Shown: positions 1 to 9,581, counted from the stretch's first letter. The stretch: DNA of 32,151 bases from Paenibacillus antibioticophila (GCF_000455265.1 NZ_HG005139.1:916500-948650); one strand, 5' to 3'. Notes: generated by a model from the letters alone, not told the origin. Made by a program: numbers and translations.

Positions 1-41
1 CGTATAACTTCGTATAATGTATGCTATACGAAGTTATTACG
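1..41. other. Mate-pair library linker containing a loxP site (not genomic)
   Basis: Positions 4-37 are a perfect 34-bp loxP site: 13-bp arms at 4-16 and 25-37 around the spacer ATGTATGC at 17-24. Together with the three flanking bases on the left and four on the right, all 41 bases match, from memory, the 454 Titanium paired-end linker lacking its first T. Genomic sequence therefore starts near base 42. A loxP-bearing cloning vector is an alternative, but the exact flanks favour the linker. Confidence 0.93.
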
Positions 42-979
42 TCCCGGCGGGCTTCGCGCCCCTTATGCGGACGCTTCGCCTCACCGCCAGCGTTGTTATC
101 CTCCGCGTTCTCGTCGTCAACATCGGCAAGCTCCAGCAGCGCCGCATAATGCCCTTCGCCCTCCTGGAGATGCGGCCAGATGCGCTTCTCGGCAATCAGC
201 TTCAGACGGGGATGAGCTGCCAGCAGGCGCTGCATCATTTCCTCATTCTCCTGCCGATTGAAGGTGCAGGTCGAATAGGCAAGCTTGCCTCCCGGCTTGA
301 GCATGACAAGCGCATCCTGCAGAATTTCCCATTGCCTTGCCGCACACAGCTCGACGGACTTTGGCGACCATTCTGCCGTCGCTTCCGGATCCTTGCGGAA
401 CATGCCCTCACCGGAGCAAGGGGCATCCAGCATGATCCGGTCAAAGGCCGCAGGGAACCGGGATGCCAGTTCAGGGGGAGCAGCCTGAGTCACTACCGCA
501 TTCGTGATGCCCATTCGTTCCACATTTTCGGCAAGTATCCTGGCGCGCTGCGGATGGGGCTCATTGCTGATCAGCACTCCCTCTCCCTGCATGTAGGCCG
601 CGATTTGAGTCGTCTTGCCCCCCGGCGCAGCCGCGAGGTCCAGCACGGTTTCACCGGGCTGCGGCATAAGCAGCTCGGCTGCAGACATGGCCGAGGGCTC
701 CTGAATATAATATAATCCGGCCGCATGATAGGGGTGCTTGCCCGGGCGGGAGTTCTCTTCATAGTAATACCCGGTAGGACACCAGGGTACCGGCCGAAGT
801 CCAAACTGTGCGGAGAGAAGTTGCTCTGCGGCAGATCCGGAGGTCAGCTTCAGTTGATTAAGGCGAAGACCGAAGGCGCGCGGCGCATCATAGCTGCGCA
901 GGAAATCTGCTCCTTCGTCCTCTCCCAGCATATGGGTCATCTGATTGCGGAAGTCTTCCGACAAGGAAGGTTTGGTCAT
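42..979 (-). CDS. NSUN/RsmF-type rRNA cytosine-C5 methyltransferase, 3'-truncated
   Basis: This is a SAM-dependent RNA methyltransferase of the RsmB/NOP (RsmF/YebU) group, which makes 5-methylcytosine in 16S rRNA. The ATG at 979-977 follows AAAGGAG (989-995) at 9 nt. The frame stays open for about 312 codons until it meets the linker, so the C-terminus is missing; full-length relatives are roughly 450-500 residues. Visible motifs are the SAM-binding LDLAAAPGGKT near residues 113-123, DAPCSGEGMF with the first catalytic cysteine at 188, and YSTCTFNRQENE with the second at 238. Both cysteines being present indicates an active m5C enzyme. The early segment has the conserved R-x-N-x-L type sequence (LRLNQLK). 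Apparent plus-strand frames here are shadows. Family assignment is strong; the exact target base is inferred. Confidence 0.9.
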
Positions 980-1231
980 CGCATCTTGCTCCTTTACAAA
1001 CGTTCTATCTATAAATCAGTTGAACTGTTGATTCTACATTTGGGGCAGCGGTGTAAAGTGTTGTTAAACCACTATAAGAATAAGAGGTTGTTCAAAAAAT
1101 CCCCTTTGGATCACGAAACGCCTGATTCACACCTCCGCGCGTCGAAGGGCCTCCCTCTTGCAAATCTGCTTCGTTTCAAGCATCAGATGGAATCCAAACT
1201 CAAACATACCAATCGGTGCTCTAACGGTGCT

Positions 1232-1416
1232 CTAACGGACATTTTGGACTGTTAGCAAGCCGCTTCAGACTACTTTGATCGCTAACGGACATTTTCGCCG
1301 CTTAGAAGGCTCAATCAACCCTTTTTCCTTCAAATCTACTAGCTAAGCGTTCAAAATGTCCGTTACATTTCCATCATCATCAATAATCAGTTCTAAGAAG
1401 ACATAATGTCCGTAAC
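1232..1416. repeat. Four copies of a 24-bp interspersed repeat, two in each orientation
   Basis: Copies lie at 1232-1255 and 1282-1305 (plus) and at 1343-1366 and 1393-1416 (minus). The shared core is TAACGGACATT and the element ends in CTTAG or GTTAG; ends CTAA...TTAG make it weakly palindromic. Spacing inside each same-orientation pair is exactly 50 bp. The rest of the gap from 985 to 1540 shows no convincing gene. A partial extra copy, CTAACGG, sits at 1221-1227. The repeats lie between the promoter side of the methyltransferase and the glycosyltransferase. Confidence 0.85.
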
Positions 1417-1623
1417 ACTCGGGTATGAGGTGAATTAAGAGGATCAATCGACGTCAAGCCTTGCATTCCCTCTAGAAGTCCAGGCGGGTAACAGTACTTA
1501 GGAAGTTTAACATATCCTATTTTAATCTCAAAAGGGGAATGGATGTTCCGCTTGGCCTATGGCATAATGAAGAGGAGAGCGGTTCATCCGCAGGTTAGCA
1601 GGACAGAGCAAAGGAGAACCCTT

Positions 1624-2748
1624 ATGAAACTGTTGCAGGCTTTGTTTTTCCCGCCGGAGCAGCCCGGGGGCGTATCATCAATGGTTCCCTATTTACAGGA
1701 GCGCTTCAATCCGCCGCATTGGGAGATGGAGCTGTTCTCGATCCCCAAGCGAATTCGCAGCAAGGGAAGCGATGCGGTTGAATTTCAGACCTTTGATTGG
1801 CATCAATATGAAGCCAGTCCGGTGGTGCAAAAGTACGTCCAGACCTATCGCGATTATCTCTGGTGGACCCGGCTCCGCCTAAAAACGACGTTTGATCTCA
1901 TTCATGCACATCATCCCATTGCCGGGCTTGCCATGAAGGAAGTATTTCCGGATACTCCGGTAATTCAGAGCATTCACTCCAGCTATGAGCGGGAGCTCAT
2001 TCTGAACGGAAAGATTCAGGAGAACGGACCGGAGCATCAATTTTTGACCTCAATTTATAAGGAGCTGGAGCATCGCACGGATCGGGTGCTTACTGTATCT
2101 CACTCCTTTAAAGAGTACCTGAGGCCTTATGTATTAAATTATGATCAAATCGATGTCATTCCGAACGGTTTTGATGAGAAACGCTTTAAGCCGATTCCCC
2201 ATGAAAATGAGGTCGCCCAGCTTGTCACGGTATGCCGTCTTGTACCGGCCAAAGGAATTGATACCTTGCTGGAGGCATGTGCTAGGCTAAAGGAGCGGGG
2301 GCTTGCTTATGTGCTCCATATTATCGGGGACGGGCCGATACGCGAGGAATTGGAGCAGCGGGCTCAACAGCTCGGCGTGTACAGTGAGACGATTTTCTAT
2401 GGCTACACCCTTCATCCGGAGGAATTCATGCCGTTCTTTGATGTTTTTGTACTGCCATCCCGCGCCGAGGCATTCGGCTCCGTCTTCGCTGAGGCGGCCT
2501 TGTGCTCGTTGGCATTGGTCGGCTCTGATATTGGAGGCATCTCGGAGCAAATTGCGAACGGGACGACCGGGTTGCTGGTACCTCCCGATGATGCGGATCA
2601 GCTTGCCGACGCACTGGAGAAGGTGATCGTTGATCCGGCTTACCGGTATGAATTGGCGCGGAACGGATCGGATCATGCCAAGAACCATTATTCGTTGAAT
2701 CGGGTCGTTCATGAATTGAAGAAAATTTACTTGCAATATAAAGGCTGA
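1624..2748 (+). CDS. GT4-family glycosyltransferase
   Basis: A retaining GT-B glycosyltransferase of family GT4, which moves a sugar from a nucleotide donor to an unidentified acceptor. The N-terminal Rossmann half begins KLLQALFFPPEQPGGVSSM, with the glycine loop near residues 14-16, and carries the IHAHHP segment. The C-terminal half has VCRLVPAKGIDTLLEA, then GDGPIREELEQ, then the E-x7-E donor-site motif in PSRAEAFGSVFAEAAL. ATG 1624 gives 374 residues, normal for the family, and has AAGGAGAA upstream. An in-frame ATG at 1543 would add 27 unlike residues and also has a purine-rich site, so the start is not certain. It lies 13 bp before yhaO and is probably co-transcribed. The substrate cannot be told from sequence. 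Confidence 0.88.
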   Translation: MKLLQALFFPPEQPGGVSSMVPYLQERFNPPHWEMELFSIPKRIRSKGSDAVEFQTFDWHQYEASPVVQKYVQTYRDYLWWTRLRLKTTFDLIHAHHPIAGLAMKEVFPDTPVIQSIHSSYERELILNGKIQENGPEHQFLTSIYKELEHRTDRVLTVSHSFKEYLRPYVLNYDQIDVIPNGFDEKRFKPIPHENEVAQLVTVCRLVPAKGIDTLLEACARLKERGLAYVLHIIGDGPIREELEQRAQQLGVYSETIFYGYTLHPEEFMPFFDVFVLPSRAEAFGSVFAEAALCSLALVGSDIGGISEQIANGTTGLLVPPDDADQLADALEKVIVDPAYRYELARNGSDHAKNHYSLNRVVHELKKIYLQYKG

Positions 2749-2761
2749 AAGGGTGATCGCT

Positions 2762-4078
2762 TTGCATCCGTTTCGTTTTATACATGCCGCGGATCTGCAT
2801 CTGGATACCCCGTTTACAGGCATGACCGGGATACCTGACCAGCTGCGCAGTTATCTTCAGGATTCCACCTTCGCCGCCTTGAGCGGGCTGGTGGATCTTG
2901 CTGTTTCCGAGCAGGTTGACTTTATCGTCATTAGCGGCGACGTCTATGATGCCGCTGATTCTTCACTACGCGCGCAGCTTCGTCTGAAGGAGGCGTGGGA
3001 GAGGCTTGATCGGCACGGAATACCGGTCTATGTCATTCACGGCAATCACGACCCGCTTGGCAGCCGGGTACGACTTGCCGTGCCTTCGAATGTCAGAATC
3101 TACGGCTCCTCGCTGGAGAGCTATACCGCGGTCAGCCGTTTGAACGGACAACCGGTAGCTGTTGTCAGCGGAATATCCTATGCGTCTTCCTCGGTGACAG
3201 AGAATTTGTCACGTTATTTTATCCGAAGCGAGGATTCGTCTTTATATCACATTGCCCTCCTCCATGCGAACGTAGACGGACAAGAGGGGCATGATGCTTA
3301 TGCCCCTTGCTCCCTTTCCGAGCTGCGCGAATCCGGATATGACTATTGGGCTTTGGGGCATATCCATAAACGGCAGGTGCTCAGTGAAGCGCCATGGGTC
3401 GTCTATCCGGGAAATCCGCAAGGACGCAGCATGAAAGAGACCGGGGCAAAGGGCTGTTATCTGGTCGAGGTCGATGAAGCAGGGAGGTCCGTGCTGCATT
3501 TCCATGAGCTTGACCAAGTAAGATGGTGTGAGATTGAACTTTCCATTGAAGGCCTGAATACAGAAGAAGAATGGAAGCTTCGGACCGAGGAACGGCTTGA
3601 AGCCATAAGGCAGGACTTGAAAGGCAAACCGGCTATTGCCCGCTTCAAGTATACCGGGAGCGGTCCCCTGCATACGCTGATTAGCAGTGGGCGTGAAGCA
3701 AGAGAACTACTGGCCGAGCTGCAAAGGCAGGAGGAGATACGGGTGGGCGCCGGGAGCACAGGGTTGCTACCAAGGGGAATTGTGTGGCCCGCCGGTATCC
3801 GGCTGCATACACAGGCTGCCGTGGATCGGGAGCAGCTGCTGGGAGAAGACAGCTTCCTTGGCGAGTTGTTCCGCATGGCGGAGCAGGCTGAGCGGGAGCC
3901 GCAGCTTCTGGATGAACTGCTGGAGGCAGCGCTGGAGCCGATGAAATCGGATCGCCGGCTGCGTCAATTGCTGAAGTCCAAGAATGCGCAGGAACGCCTG
4001 GAATGGCTGCATTTCGCGCGCGAGACTGCGGCCTCTCTTCTGCGTGAAGAGGGAGCGGCAGGGGAGGGCGGACGATGA
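2762..4078 (+). CDS. yhaO: YhaO-type DNA repair metallophosphoesterase (SbcD/Mre11-like)
   Basis: A calcineurin-like phosphoesterase of the SbcD/Mre11 group, expected to be a metal-dependent nuclease working with the ATPase encoded next door. The metal-binding motifs appear in order: HAADLHLD near the N-terminus, ISGDVYD, GNHDP and, further on, GHIHKR. The start is taken as TTG 2762 because AAAGGGTGATC directly before it resembles the ideal Shine-Dalgarno; GTG 2753 would lie inside that site. Length about 438 residues, slightly longer than Bacillus YhaO (around 408, from memory). The TGA stop overlaps the ATG of the next gene (ATGA), indicating translational coupling. The C-terminal third, rich in E, L and R, is less conserved and probably contacts the partner. 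Confidence 0.88.
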   Translation: MHPFRFIHAADLHLDTPFTGMTGIPDQLRSYLQDSTFAALSGLVDLAVSEQVDFIVISGDVYDAADSSLRAQLRLKEAWERLDRHGIPVYVIHGNHDPLGSRVRLAVPSNVRIYGSSLESYTAVSRLNGQPVAVVSGISYASSSVTENLSRYFIRSEDSSLYHIALLHANVDGQEGHDAYAPCSLSELRESGYDYWALGHIHKRQVLSEAPWVVYPGNPQGRSMKETGAKGCYLVEVDEAGRSVLHFHELDQVRWCEIELSIEGLNTEEEWKLRTEERLEAIRQDLKGKPAIARFKYTGSGPLHTLISSGREARELLAELQRQEEIRVGAGSTGLLPRGIVWPAGIRLHTQAAVDREQLLGEDSFLGELFRMAEQAEREPQLLDELLEAALEPMKSDRRLRQLLKSKNAQERLEWLHFARETAASLLREEGAAGEGGR

Positions 4079-7000
4079 GAATCGAGCGGTTGAATGTCCA
4101 AGGCTTCGGTCAGCTTCAAGGGCTCCAACTGGAGCTTAAGGAGGATGTGACGGTCCTTTTTGGACCGAATGGAGCGGGCAAGAGCACCTTGCTCGGCTTT
4201 GTGCGGGCGATGCTGTTCGGAATCCCTTCCCGAAGCTATGGAGCTCAGCGGTATGAACCGACAGGCGGAGGCACTCACGGAGGAACTATCACGATTCGTG
4301 ATCCGGAAGGCCGGAGCTGGTTCATCGAGCGCTATGCGAAGCCGCCAGAAGGAACAACCTTGTCCGGCAGAGCGGGCGACAGGCTAAGGATTAGCCGAAG
4401 TGATCCCGAAGGCGGAATAGCGGAGCTAGCGGACGGAGATCTGCGCAGAGAGCTGCTGGGCGGGATGTCGAAGGAGATGTTCAATCAGCTGTTTGCGGTT
4501 ACCTTATCCGAGCTTCAGGAAGTATCGGCGCTTGCTTCGGATGATTTAAGCAGCTACCTGTTTCACGCCGGTATCGGCGGAGGGACGGCAGTGCTGCAGG
4601 GAGAGAAGAAAATCCTTCAAGAGCTGGACAAGCTGTACCGTCCCAGGGGCAGAAGCCAAGAGATTTATGGATTGACCCAGGAGCTTGAGCGTATCGAGCT
4701 CCAGGCGGGAGCAGCCAAATCGCTCTTGCCTCGCTATGAGTCTGTGACTCTGGAGCTGAAGGAGCTTGAAGACCTCCTTTACGGCACTGCTGCTGAATAT
4801 GAGCAGTGCGTAGAAGAGGAGGCTTCGCTTAGCAAGGCGATCGCATGTCGTCCTGCTTGGTATAGACGGGAAGCGATCCTTAGAGAGTTAGCGGATTTAC
4901 CGGAACGGCCGGCATTCCCGGTACAGGCGAAGGAACGCTGGGATCGGCTGCAGGAGGATAAGGCAAGAGAACTTCCGGAGCTGAATGAGCTGAAGCGGAA
5001 AATCGCTGCTCTGGAATTGGAAATCCGGACGGCATCCGCCGATTTCACTCTTCTTGATCAGGAGCAAGCCATTCTTCAGCTGGAGCGGCGTCTTCCTGCA
5101 TATGAGAGCCGTAGGCAAGAGGCCGTTGAGCTGGCTAGCGAGGCGTCCAGGCTTGAACAAAAGCTGGAGCGCTGTCTGGAGAGCATCCACCCGGATTGGA
5201 CGCGTGACCTGCTGCGGAAATTTACAGGTACAATCGGTGAGCGTGAGACGGTAAGAAGAACGAATACGGAGTTTAGCGCCTATGAAAGAGAGATGGAGGC
5301 CCTTTATCAAGAGCGCCTGAAGCTGGAGCGGGAGGCGACTGCGGCAGGCACCGAGCTTGATCGCATAATGGACAGACTGGCGGCAAGCAGAGAGGAAGGG
5401 AATCGGGATTATACCCTGCTGCGCTCCAAGGATCGGAGCGAGACTCAAGCCTTGTGGCATGAGATATCCGGACTCATCGATCAGGCGCGCGGAGAACAAG
5501 CTCTGCTTCGGGAAGAAGGACTTGCGTCGACAGAGGTCACTAGATCAGCTCGTCCGGCCAAGAAATTATCCGGCTGGCTGGCAGGGGCTGTCCTGTTGAC
5601 GGTTGTAATCCCGCTTCTGTTGTGGCTCATTGCGGACTCGCTATGGGGGAGTCTTGTCAGTGCTATTGTCTTGCTCGGGATTGATTTATACCTGGTTAGC
5701 AAGGTGTTCAACAATAGACCGCAATCGAAGGATATTCCACGAAAAGCGCAGGAAAGCAGAAGGAGCTTATCTGCTACACCTGCCGGATTAAAGCTGAGCC
5801 AGTTGCTGCCCAAGCTGGTTCACCTGCCTATTGGAGAGTTGGGAGCAGCCTCCCGCTTGTCGGGTTACTCGGTCCCATTCAAGGCTGAGGGAGGGCCGGA
5901 CGGCTATATGCTGTCAGATGAAGAAGAGCGGGTGCTCCGCCGGTTGATGGAGAAATGGATGCTCTGGAGCCAAAGGCAGGAGACTCTGGAAGAGCAAGCA
6001 GCTGAGCAACGCCGGAAAAAGCACGCCCTGGATGAAGCATTAGCCGGACTGGAGCGTGAGCTAACTCGGAGGGAAGAGGTTTTTGCAGCTCAATCCCAAG
6101 TCTGGGAGCACTGACTGATAGAGCGTGAGCTGGCTCCGGAGCTATCGCCGGAGGCGGCGCTGGAAGTGTTTCGTCTTGCCGAGCAAGGAAGGGAATGGCT
6201 GGAGCAGCTCGAAGCCGTAACCATGAAGCTTGAGGGCGTTAAGCGTGAAATCGCGAGCTTTGAGTCGGACTGCCGGGCCTTGGACGGGATGGGAGGATCA
6301 GCTGAGGGCGAAGTAGCGGCGGCTATAGAGCACCATGCCTTGCCAGGTAAATTGCACCGCGCCTTGGCTGAGCTGGAGCAGCAGCAAAAGCTGCGGGAAG
6401 CTGCGAACAGACTTGCCGAGAAGAAGGCTCGCCTTGAGGAGGAGCTGGAGAAAGCGCTGGATCGGCTCGGACTTCTGGAACAGGCAGAGAGGTATTTGCT
6501 GGATGAAAGCGGTGCGGAGGATGGAGAGCAGCTCCTGCGCATAGCAGAGGAAGAAGCCCTTCGCGGACGACTTAAGGACGAGCTAAGACAGGTTGAGCTG
6601 GAGCTCCATTTGACAATGGGTTCAGAGCACGGTGAGCAGGTAAGACAGCTCCTTAAGAGCCGGGAAGAACCGGAATTATCCGTTCTGCTTGCGGAGGCGC
6701 GTGACAGGCTTAAGCAGGCAGAGACAGCGAGACAGGGTCTGGTTGAGCGGAAAGGACGCTTGCTTCAGGAGCGCGAAAGTCTGGAGGCCCAGGGGCTTCG
6801 GGACAATTGGCAGCAGCAATTGGCTGAGCAGGAAGCGGCGCTTCATGACGCGGTAGACCGATATGCTGCATTGGCGCTGTGTCATGAGCTGATCGGACGG
6901 GTACGCAAAATCTATGAACAGGAGCGGCAGCCTCAAGTACTTAAGACGGCATCAGCCTATTTGAAGGAAATGACAGGGGGGCTGTACTCAAGAATCCTGG

Positions 7001-7323
7001 TGAAGATGGGAACCCAGGAGCTTATGGTGGAGCATCGGGACTACGGACCGATCGGAAGCTCTTATCTAAGCCGGGGGACCGCCGAACAGACCTATCTTGC
7101 CATGCGGCTAGCATTGTCGGATGCGGTGTCCGGGTCCCGGAGCCTTCCATTACTGCTGGATGACCTGTTCGTGAATTTCGATAGAGGAAGGCTGCAAGGG
7201 GCGCTTAAGGTGCTTAGACACCTATCCGGAAAGCAGCAGATTATTTTTATGACCTGCCATGATCATGTTCTGCAGGAGATCAGGGAGCATTTTTCGTCCG
7301 TTGATGTTATCGAAATTCATTAA
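4075..7323 (+). pseudogene. yhaN: YhaN-type SMC-like ATPase interrupted by one in-frame TGA
   Basis: An AAA/SMC-like ATPase of the YhaN family, partner of the upstream nuclease. The N-terminal lobe begins MRIERLNVQGFGQLQ, with Walker A GPNGAGKST at residues 30-38. Long charged coiled coil follows, two adjacent hydrophobic segments lie near residues 500-545 (typical of YhaN), then more coiled coil. The C-terminal lobe has the signature YLSRGTAEQTYLAMRLAL and Walker B LPLLLDDLFVNFD. The frame is open from 4075 to the TAA at 7321-7323 (1,082 codons) except for one TGA at 6112-6114. The next codons continue in the same frame as LIERELAPELSPEAAL, which resembles the family, where I would expect W (TGG). 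The downstream half (GTG at 6166) has no ribosome site. It could be a true null allele, a sequencing error or readthrough. Confidence 0.87.
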
Positions 7324-7328
7324 AGCAG

Positions 7329-8360
7329 CTAAGTCTCTTTGTAACGGGCGAGCATGACTGCCCACAGGAGGCTGAACAGTCCGAAGAGCGGGTATAAAAC
7401 CGATAGCAGCGCACTGAAGCCGAACTGGCTGGTCACATAACAGATGGTTAGAATACTGATTGACAGTAATGCGGAGGGAACCTTAAGATACTGCTTCAAT
7501 TGCAAGGTTACGCCGTATACATCGGCCACGAAGGTGCTGAAGATCTCCATGAAGATCAGCAAGATGTAAATGAGCTGTATTGTGGTGCCAAGCTGTCGGG
7601 CGATGTTGCCCATCGGAATCTCGAACTGGGTGATGCCGGGCATGCTGGAGGAGAGAGCGAAATGCCCTGCCATGAGCATGAAGCCTACCCCGATGCCACC
7701 CGTGATCCCTCCCCAAATGATCGTCTTGCGATTTCCGGTGTGACTGCCTATTGGTACAAGAACCGCCTGTGCCATGGACAAATTGAAGGCGGAGTACATC
7801 AGCGGTGATGCCAACACGGCTAGCGGGCTAGCATCAGTAGTGATCGTCAAGAAACGGGAGGCTCCGGGAGAACCGGCCGTATTGAAAATAACAGCGAGAG
7901 ATAGGGTGATCATCATCGGCACCACAACCGTATTCAGCTTCATGACCCCACCGATTCCTCTGCCTAATAGAAAAAAGGTGGCAACGAGCGTGATCCACAG
8001 GCCAACTTGAAAAGGAAGACCAAGATGCTCCTCGAACACCGAGCCGGCTCCGGCCAGCATGACGCTGTTGACGCCGATCAGGACGACCAGGGTGAACAGA
8101 CTGAGAACCTGTCCGATTTTTTCGCCAAATAATTTGCGGTTCAGGTCTTCATAAGATGTGGCCTGGATTTTATTCGCGAGCAGCATCATCTTCGTTCCCA
8201 GCCAAATAAACATGACGGTAGAGAGCAGGATGGTCAGTGTGCCCCATTTTCCATATCGGGTAAAGAACTGTAATATTTCCTGACCGGTAGCAAAGCCTGC
8301 ACCGACGACGGTTCCGATATAAGTGAACGCAATCTGCAACACTTTGATGGCATTTTTCAT
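7329..8360 (-). CDS. ykvI: YkvI-family polytopic membrane protein
   Basis: A multi-spanning membrane protein of the YkvI family, distantly related to amino-acid or metal transporters of the APC fold; substrate unknown. About ten hydrophobic segments are visible, starting with IAFTYIGTVVGAGFATGQEI, whose unwound GAGFATGQE loop is characteristic. ATG 8360 is preceded by GGGGGGAG at about 5 nt, giving 343 residues; an upstream in-frame ATG at 8441 would add 27 non-hydrophobic residues with no good site. The gene converges on yhaN with 5 bp between stop codons and diverges from xpt. Confidence 0.85.
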   Translation of the reverse strand: MKNAIKVLQIAFTYIGTVVGAGFATGQEILQFFTRYGKWGTLTILLSTVMFIWLGTKMMLLANKIQATSYEDLNRKLFGEKIGQVLSLFTLVVLIGVNSVMLAGAGSVFEEHLGLPFQVGLWITLVATFFLLGRGIGGVMKLNTVVVPMMITLSLAVIFNTAGSPGASRFLTITTDASPLAVLASPLMYSAFNLSMAQAVLVPIGSHTGNRKTIIWGGITGGIGVGFMLMAGHFALSSSMPGITQFEIPMGNIARQLGTTIQLIYILLIFMEIFSTFVADVYGVTLQLKQYLKVPSALLSISILTICYVTSQFGFSALLSVLYPLFGLFSLLWAVMLARYKET

Positions 8361-8385
8361 GGTACTCCCCCCGGATGATGTGCTA

Positions 8386-8414
8386 TATATAGTACAAGGT
8401 ATGTTGTCCGGCAA
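8386..8414 (-). promoter_or_regulatory. Candidate sigma-A promoter for ykvI
   Basis: On the minus strand, TTGCCG (8414-8409) and TATATA (8391-8386) are separated by 17 nt. The -10 lies 25 nt before the ykvI ATG. Inferred from consensus only. Confidence 0.5.
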
Positions 8415-8462
8415 TGGGACATGACTCAAAGTCGTAAACAAGGAAGCTCGGGAGGAAATGGC

Positions 8463-9035
8463 ATGGATAAATTAAAACAAGCGATTATAGAGCAAGGGGT
8501 TGTTGTATCGGATCAGGTGCTGAAGCTCGATGCCCTGCTTAACCATCAGGTGGACCCGCAGTTGATGATGGAAATGGGGCGTCAATTCGCTGACCTGTTC
8601 AGGAGCGAGCACGTGACCCGGGTTGTTACCGTGGAATCCTCGGGGATTTCCATCGCTTTTGCAACCGCATATGAGCTTGGTGTTCCGCTGGTATTTGCCA
8701 GACGGAAGAAGTCGCTTCCGGCGGAGTCGGAGGTGCTGTGCGAACGGGTGCCTTCCTTTACGAAGGGAATGGTTACCGATCTTCTGATCTCCAAGGAATT
8801 TTTGAAGGAGAATGACCGAATTTTATTTATTGATGACATCATTGCCAATGGAGATGCGGCCCGGGGATTGATCAGAATTGTCGAACGCTCGGGAGCGACC
8901 TTGATCGGAGCGGGCATCGTTGTCGAAAAGTGCTTCCAGCCAGGGGCTAATGCGCTTCGAGAGAGCGGCATCCGTCTGGAGTCTTTAGCTAAAATCGCCT
9001 CGCTTGAGGGCGGGAAGATCGTCTTCGCGGATTAA
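8463..9035 (+). CDS. xpt: Xanthine phosphoribosyltransferase
   Basis: Purine-salvage enzyme converting xanthine plus PRPP to XMP in the cytosol. The protein aligns by eye along its whole length with Bacillus Xpt: VVSDQVLKLDALLNHQVDP near the start, VTVESSGIS, FARRKKSLP, the PRPP-binding stretch LFIDDIIANGDAARG with D124-D125, and VEKCFQPGA. Length is 190 residues against about 194 in Bacillus. ATG 8463 follows GGGAGGAAA; an in-frame ATG at 8421 lacks a site. In Bacillus the gene is followed by the permease pbuX and preceded by a guanine riboswitch. Here neither is present: the upstream gap to ykvI is only about 100 bp and no purine-aptamer core is visible. Confidence 0.93.
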   Translation: MDKLKQAIIEQGVVVSDQVLKLDALLNHQVDPQLMMEMGRQFADLFRSEHVTRVVTVESSGISIAFATAYELGVPLVFARRKKSLPAESEVLCERVPSFTKGMVTDLLISKEFLKENDRILFIDDIIANGDAARGLIRIVERSGATLIGAGIVVEKCFQPGANALRESGIRLESLAKIASLEGGKIVFAD

Positions 9036-9078
9036 TCTATTTCTTCAATCTTCCTGCCCTATTTTTGCATCCGCTTCT

Positions 9079-9106
9079 TTGCAGGTAAGGTTATTTTCGA
9101 TATAAT
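9079..9106 (+). promoter_or_regulatory. Sigma-A promoter for the 110-residue gene
   Basis: TTGCAG at 9079-9084, a 16-nt spacer and a perfect TATAAT at 9101-9106, 30 nt before the ATG at 9136. No terminator is visible between xpt and this promoter, so read-through from xpt is possible. Confidence 0.65.
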
Positions 9107-9135
9107 GGGGATGACTAGGAGAGGAGGCTTACAAA

Positions 9136-9468
9136 ATGGGGAACGAATCGGTAGTGAATTCGGACTTTTTCATTTCTAAATTGGCTGATGCAAAGGTTAC
9201 CTTCGAGCGTGCACTGGATTGCAAGCATACAGAATTTGATGACCTTTATCCCTATATGCTTGAGCACCCTCAGTTCTTCTGGTATAAGCGCTATGTGGCC
9301 TGGTCAGAACTGCTTACGATTGCCGGGCTGTGTGAAGAGTTGAATATAGCTTGGCGGCAGGAATTCAGTCCTCAACAGGTTGGATATATCCAGCAACGGG
9401 TTATGTCCGCGAAGGTGCTTGATTTCTGGTTCGAGAAGAACGACAGCAAGGAGCATGCTCAGCGTTAA
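9136..9468 (+). CDS. Hypothetical protein, 110 residues
   Basis: Not recognised. ATG 9136 has AGGAGAGGAGG at 9118-9128, and the gene sits between its own promoter and terminator, so it is very likely real and monocistronic. The protein is soluble and predicted mostly helical, without a signal peptide or membrane segment. It is rich in aromatic residues (YPYMLEHPQFFWYKRYVAW and DFWFEKN), with one cysteine each in ALDCKH and GLCEEL. No catalytic motif is evident. Confidence 0.8.
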   Translation: MGNESVVNSDFFISKLADAKVTFERALDCKHTEFDDLYPYMLEHPQFFWYKRYVAWSELLTIAGLCEELNIAWRQEFSPQQVGYIQQRVMSAKVLDFWFEKNDSKEHAQR

Positions 9469-9546
9469 CAGGTAAGGTTGTTGTATTGCTTGAGCTTAGA
9501 GGCTTGCGCTTAAGGCGAAGCAGGATGAAGTTGTGCAGACATAAGA

Positions 9547-9581
9547 CTCCCGCAGCTTAAGGTTGCTGCGGGAGTTTTTTT
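9547..9581 (+). terminator. Rho-independent terminator
   Basis: A perfect 10-bp stem, CTCCCGCAGC (9547-9556) with GCTGCGGGAG (9565-9574), has an 8-nt loop and a 7-T tract. It ends the 110-residue gene's transcript. Confidence 0.93.

Noticed and set aside
1081..1215. Possible insertion-sequence end or scar starting AGAGGTTGTTCAAAAA
   Set aside because: The phrase recalls repeated intergenic sequence seen in Paenibacillus, but I found no inverted partner, target duplication or transposase here.
725..1255. Plus-strand frame of 176 residues
   Set aside because: It is antisense to the methyltransferase for half its length and then runs into the repeat block; no ribosome site and no family resemblance.
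2287..2823. Minus-strand frame of 178 residues
   Set aside because: Entirely antisense to the glycosyltransferase and the start of yhaO, both of which have clear family motifs.
9081..9480. Direct repeat CAGGTAAGGTT at about 9082 and 9470
   Set aside because: Only 11 bp, flanking the 110-residue gene; too short to separate from chance.
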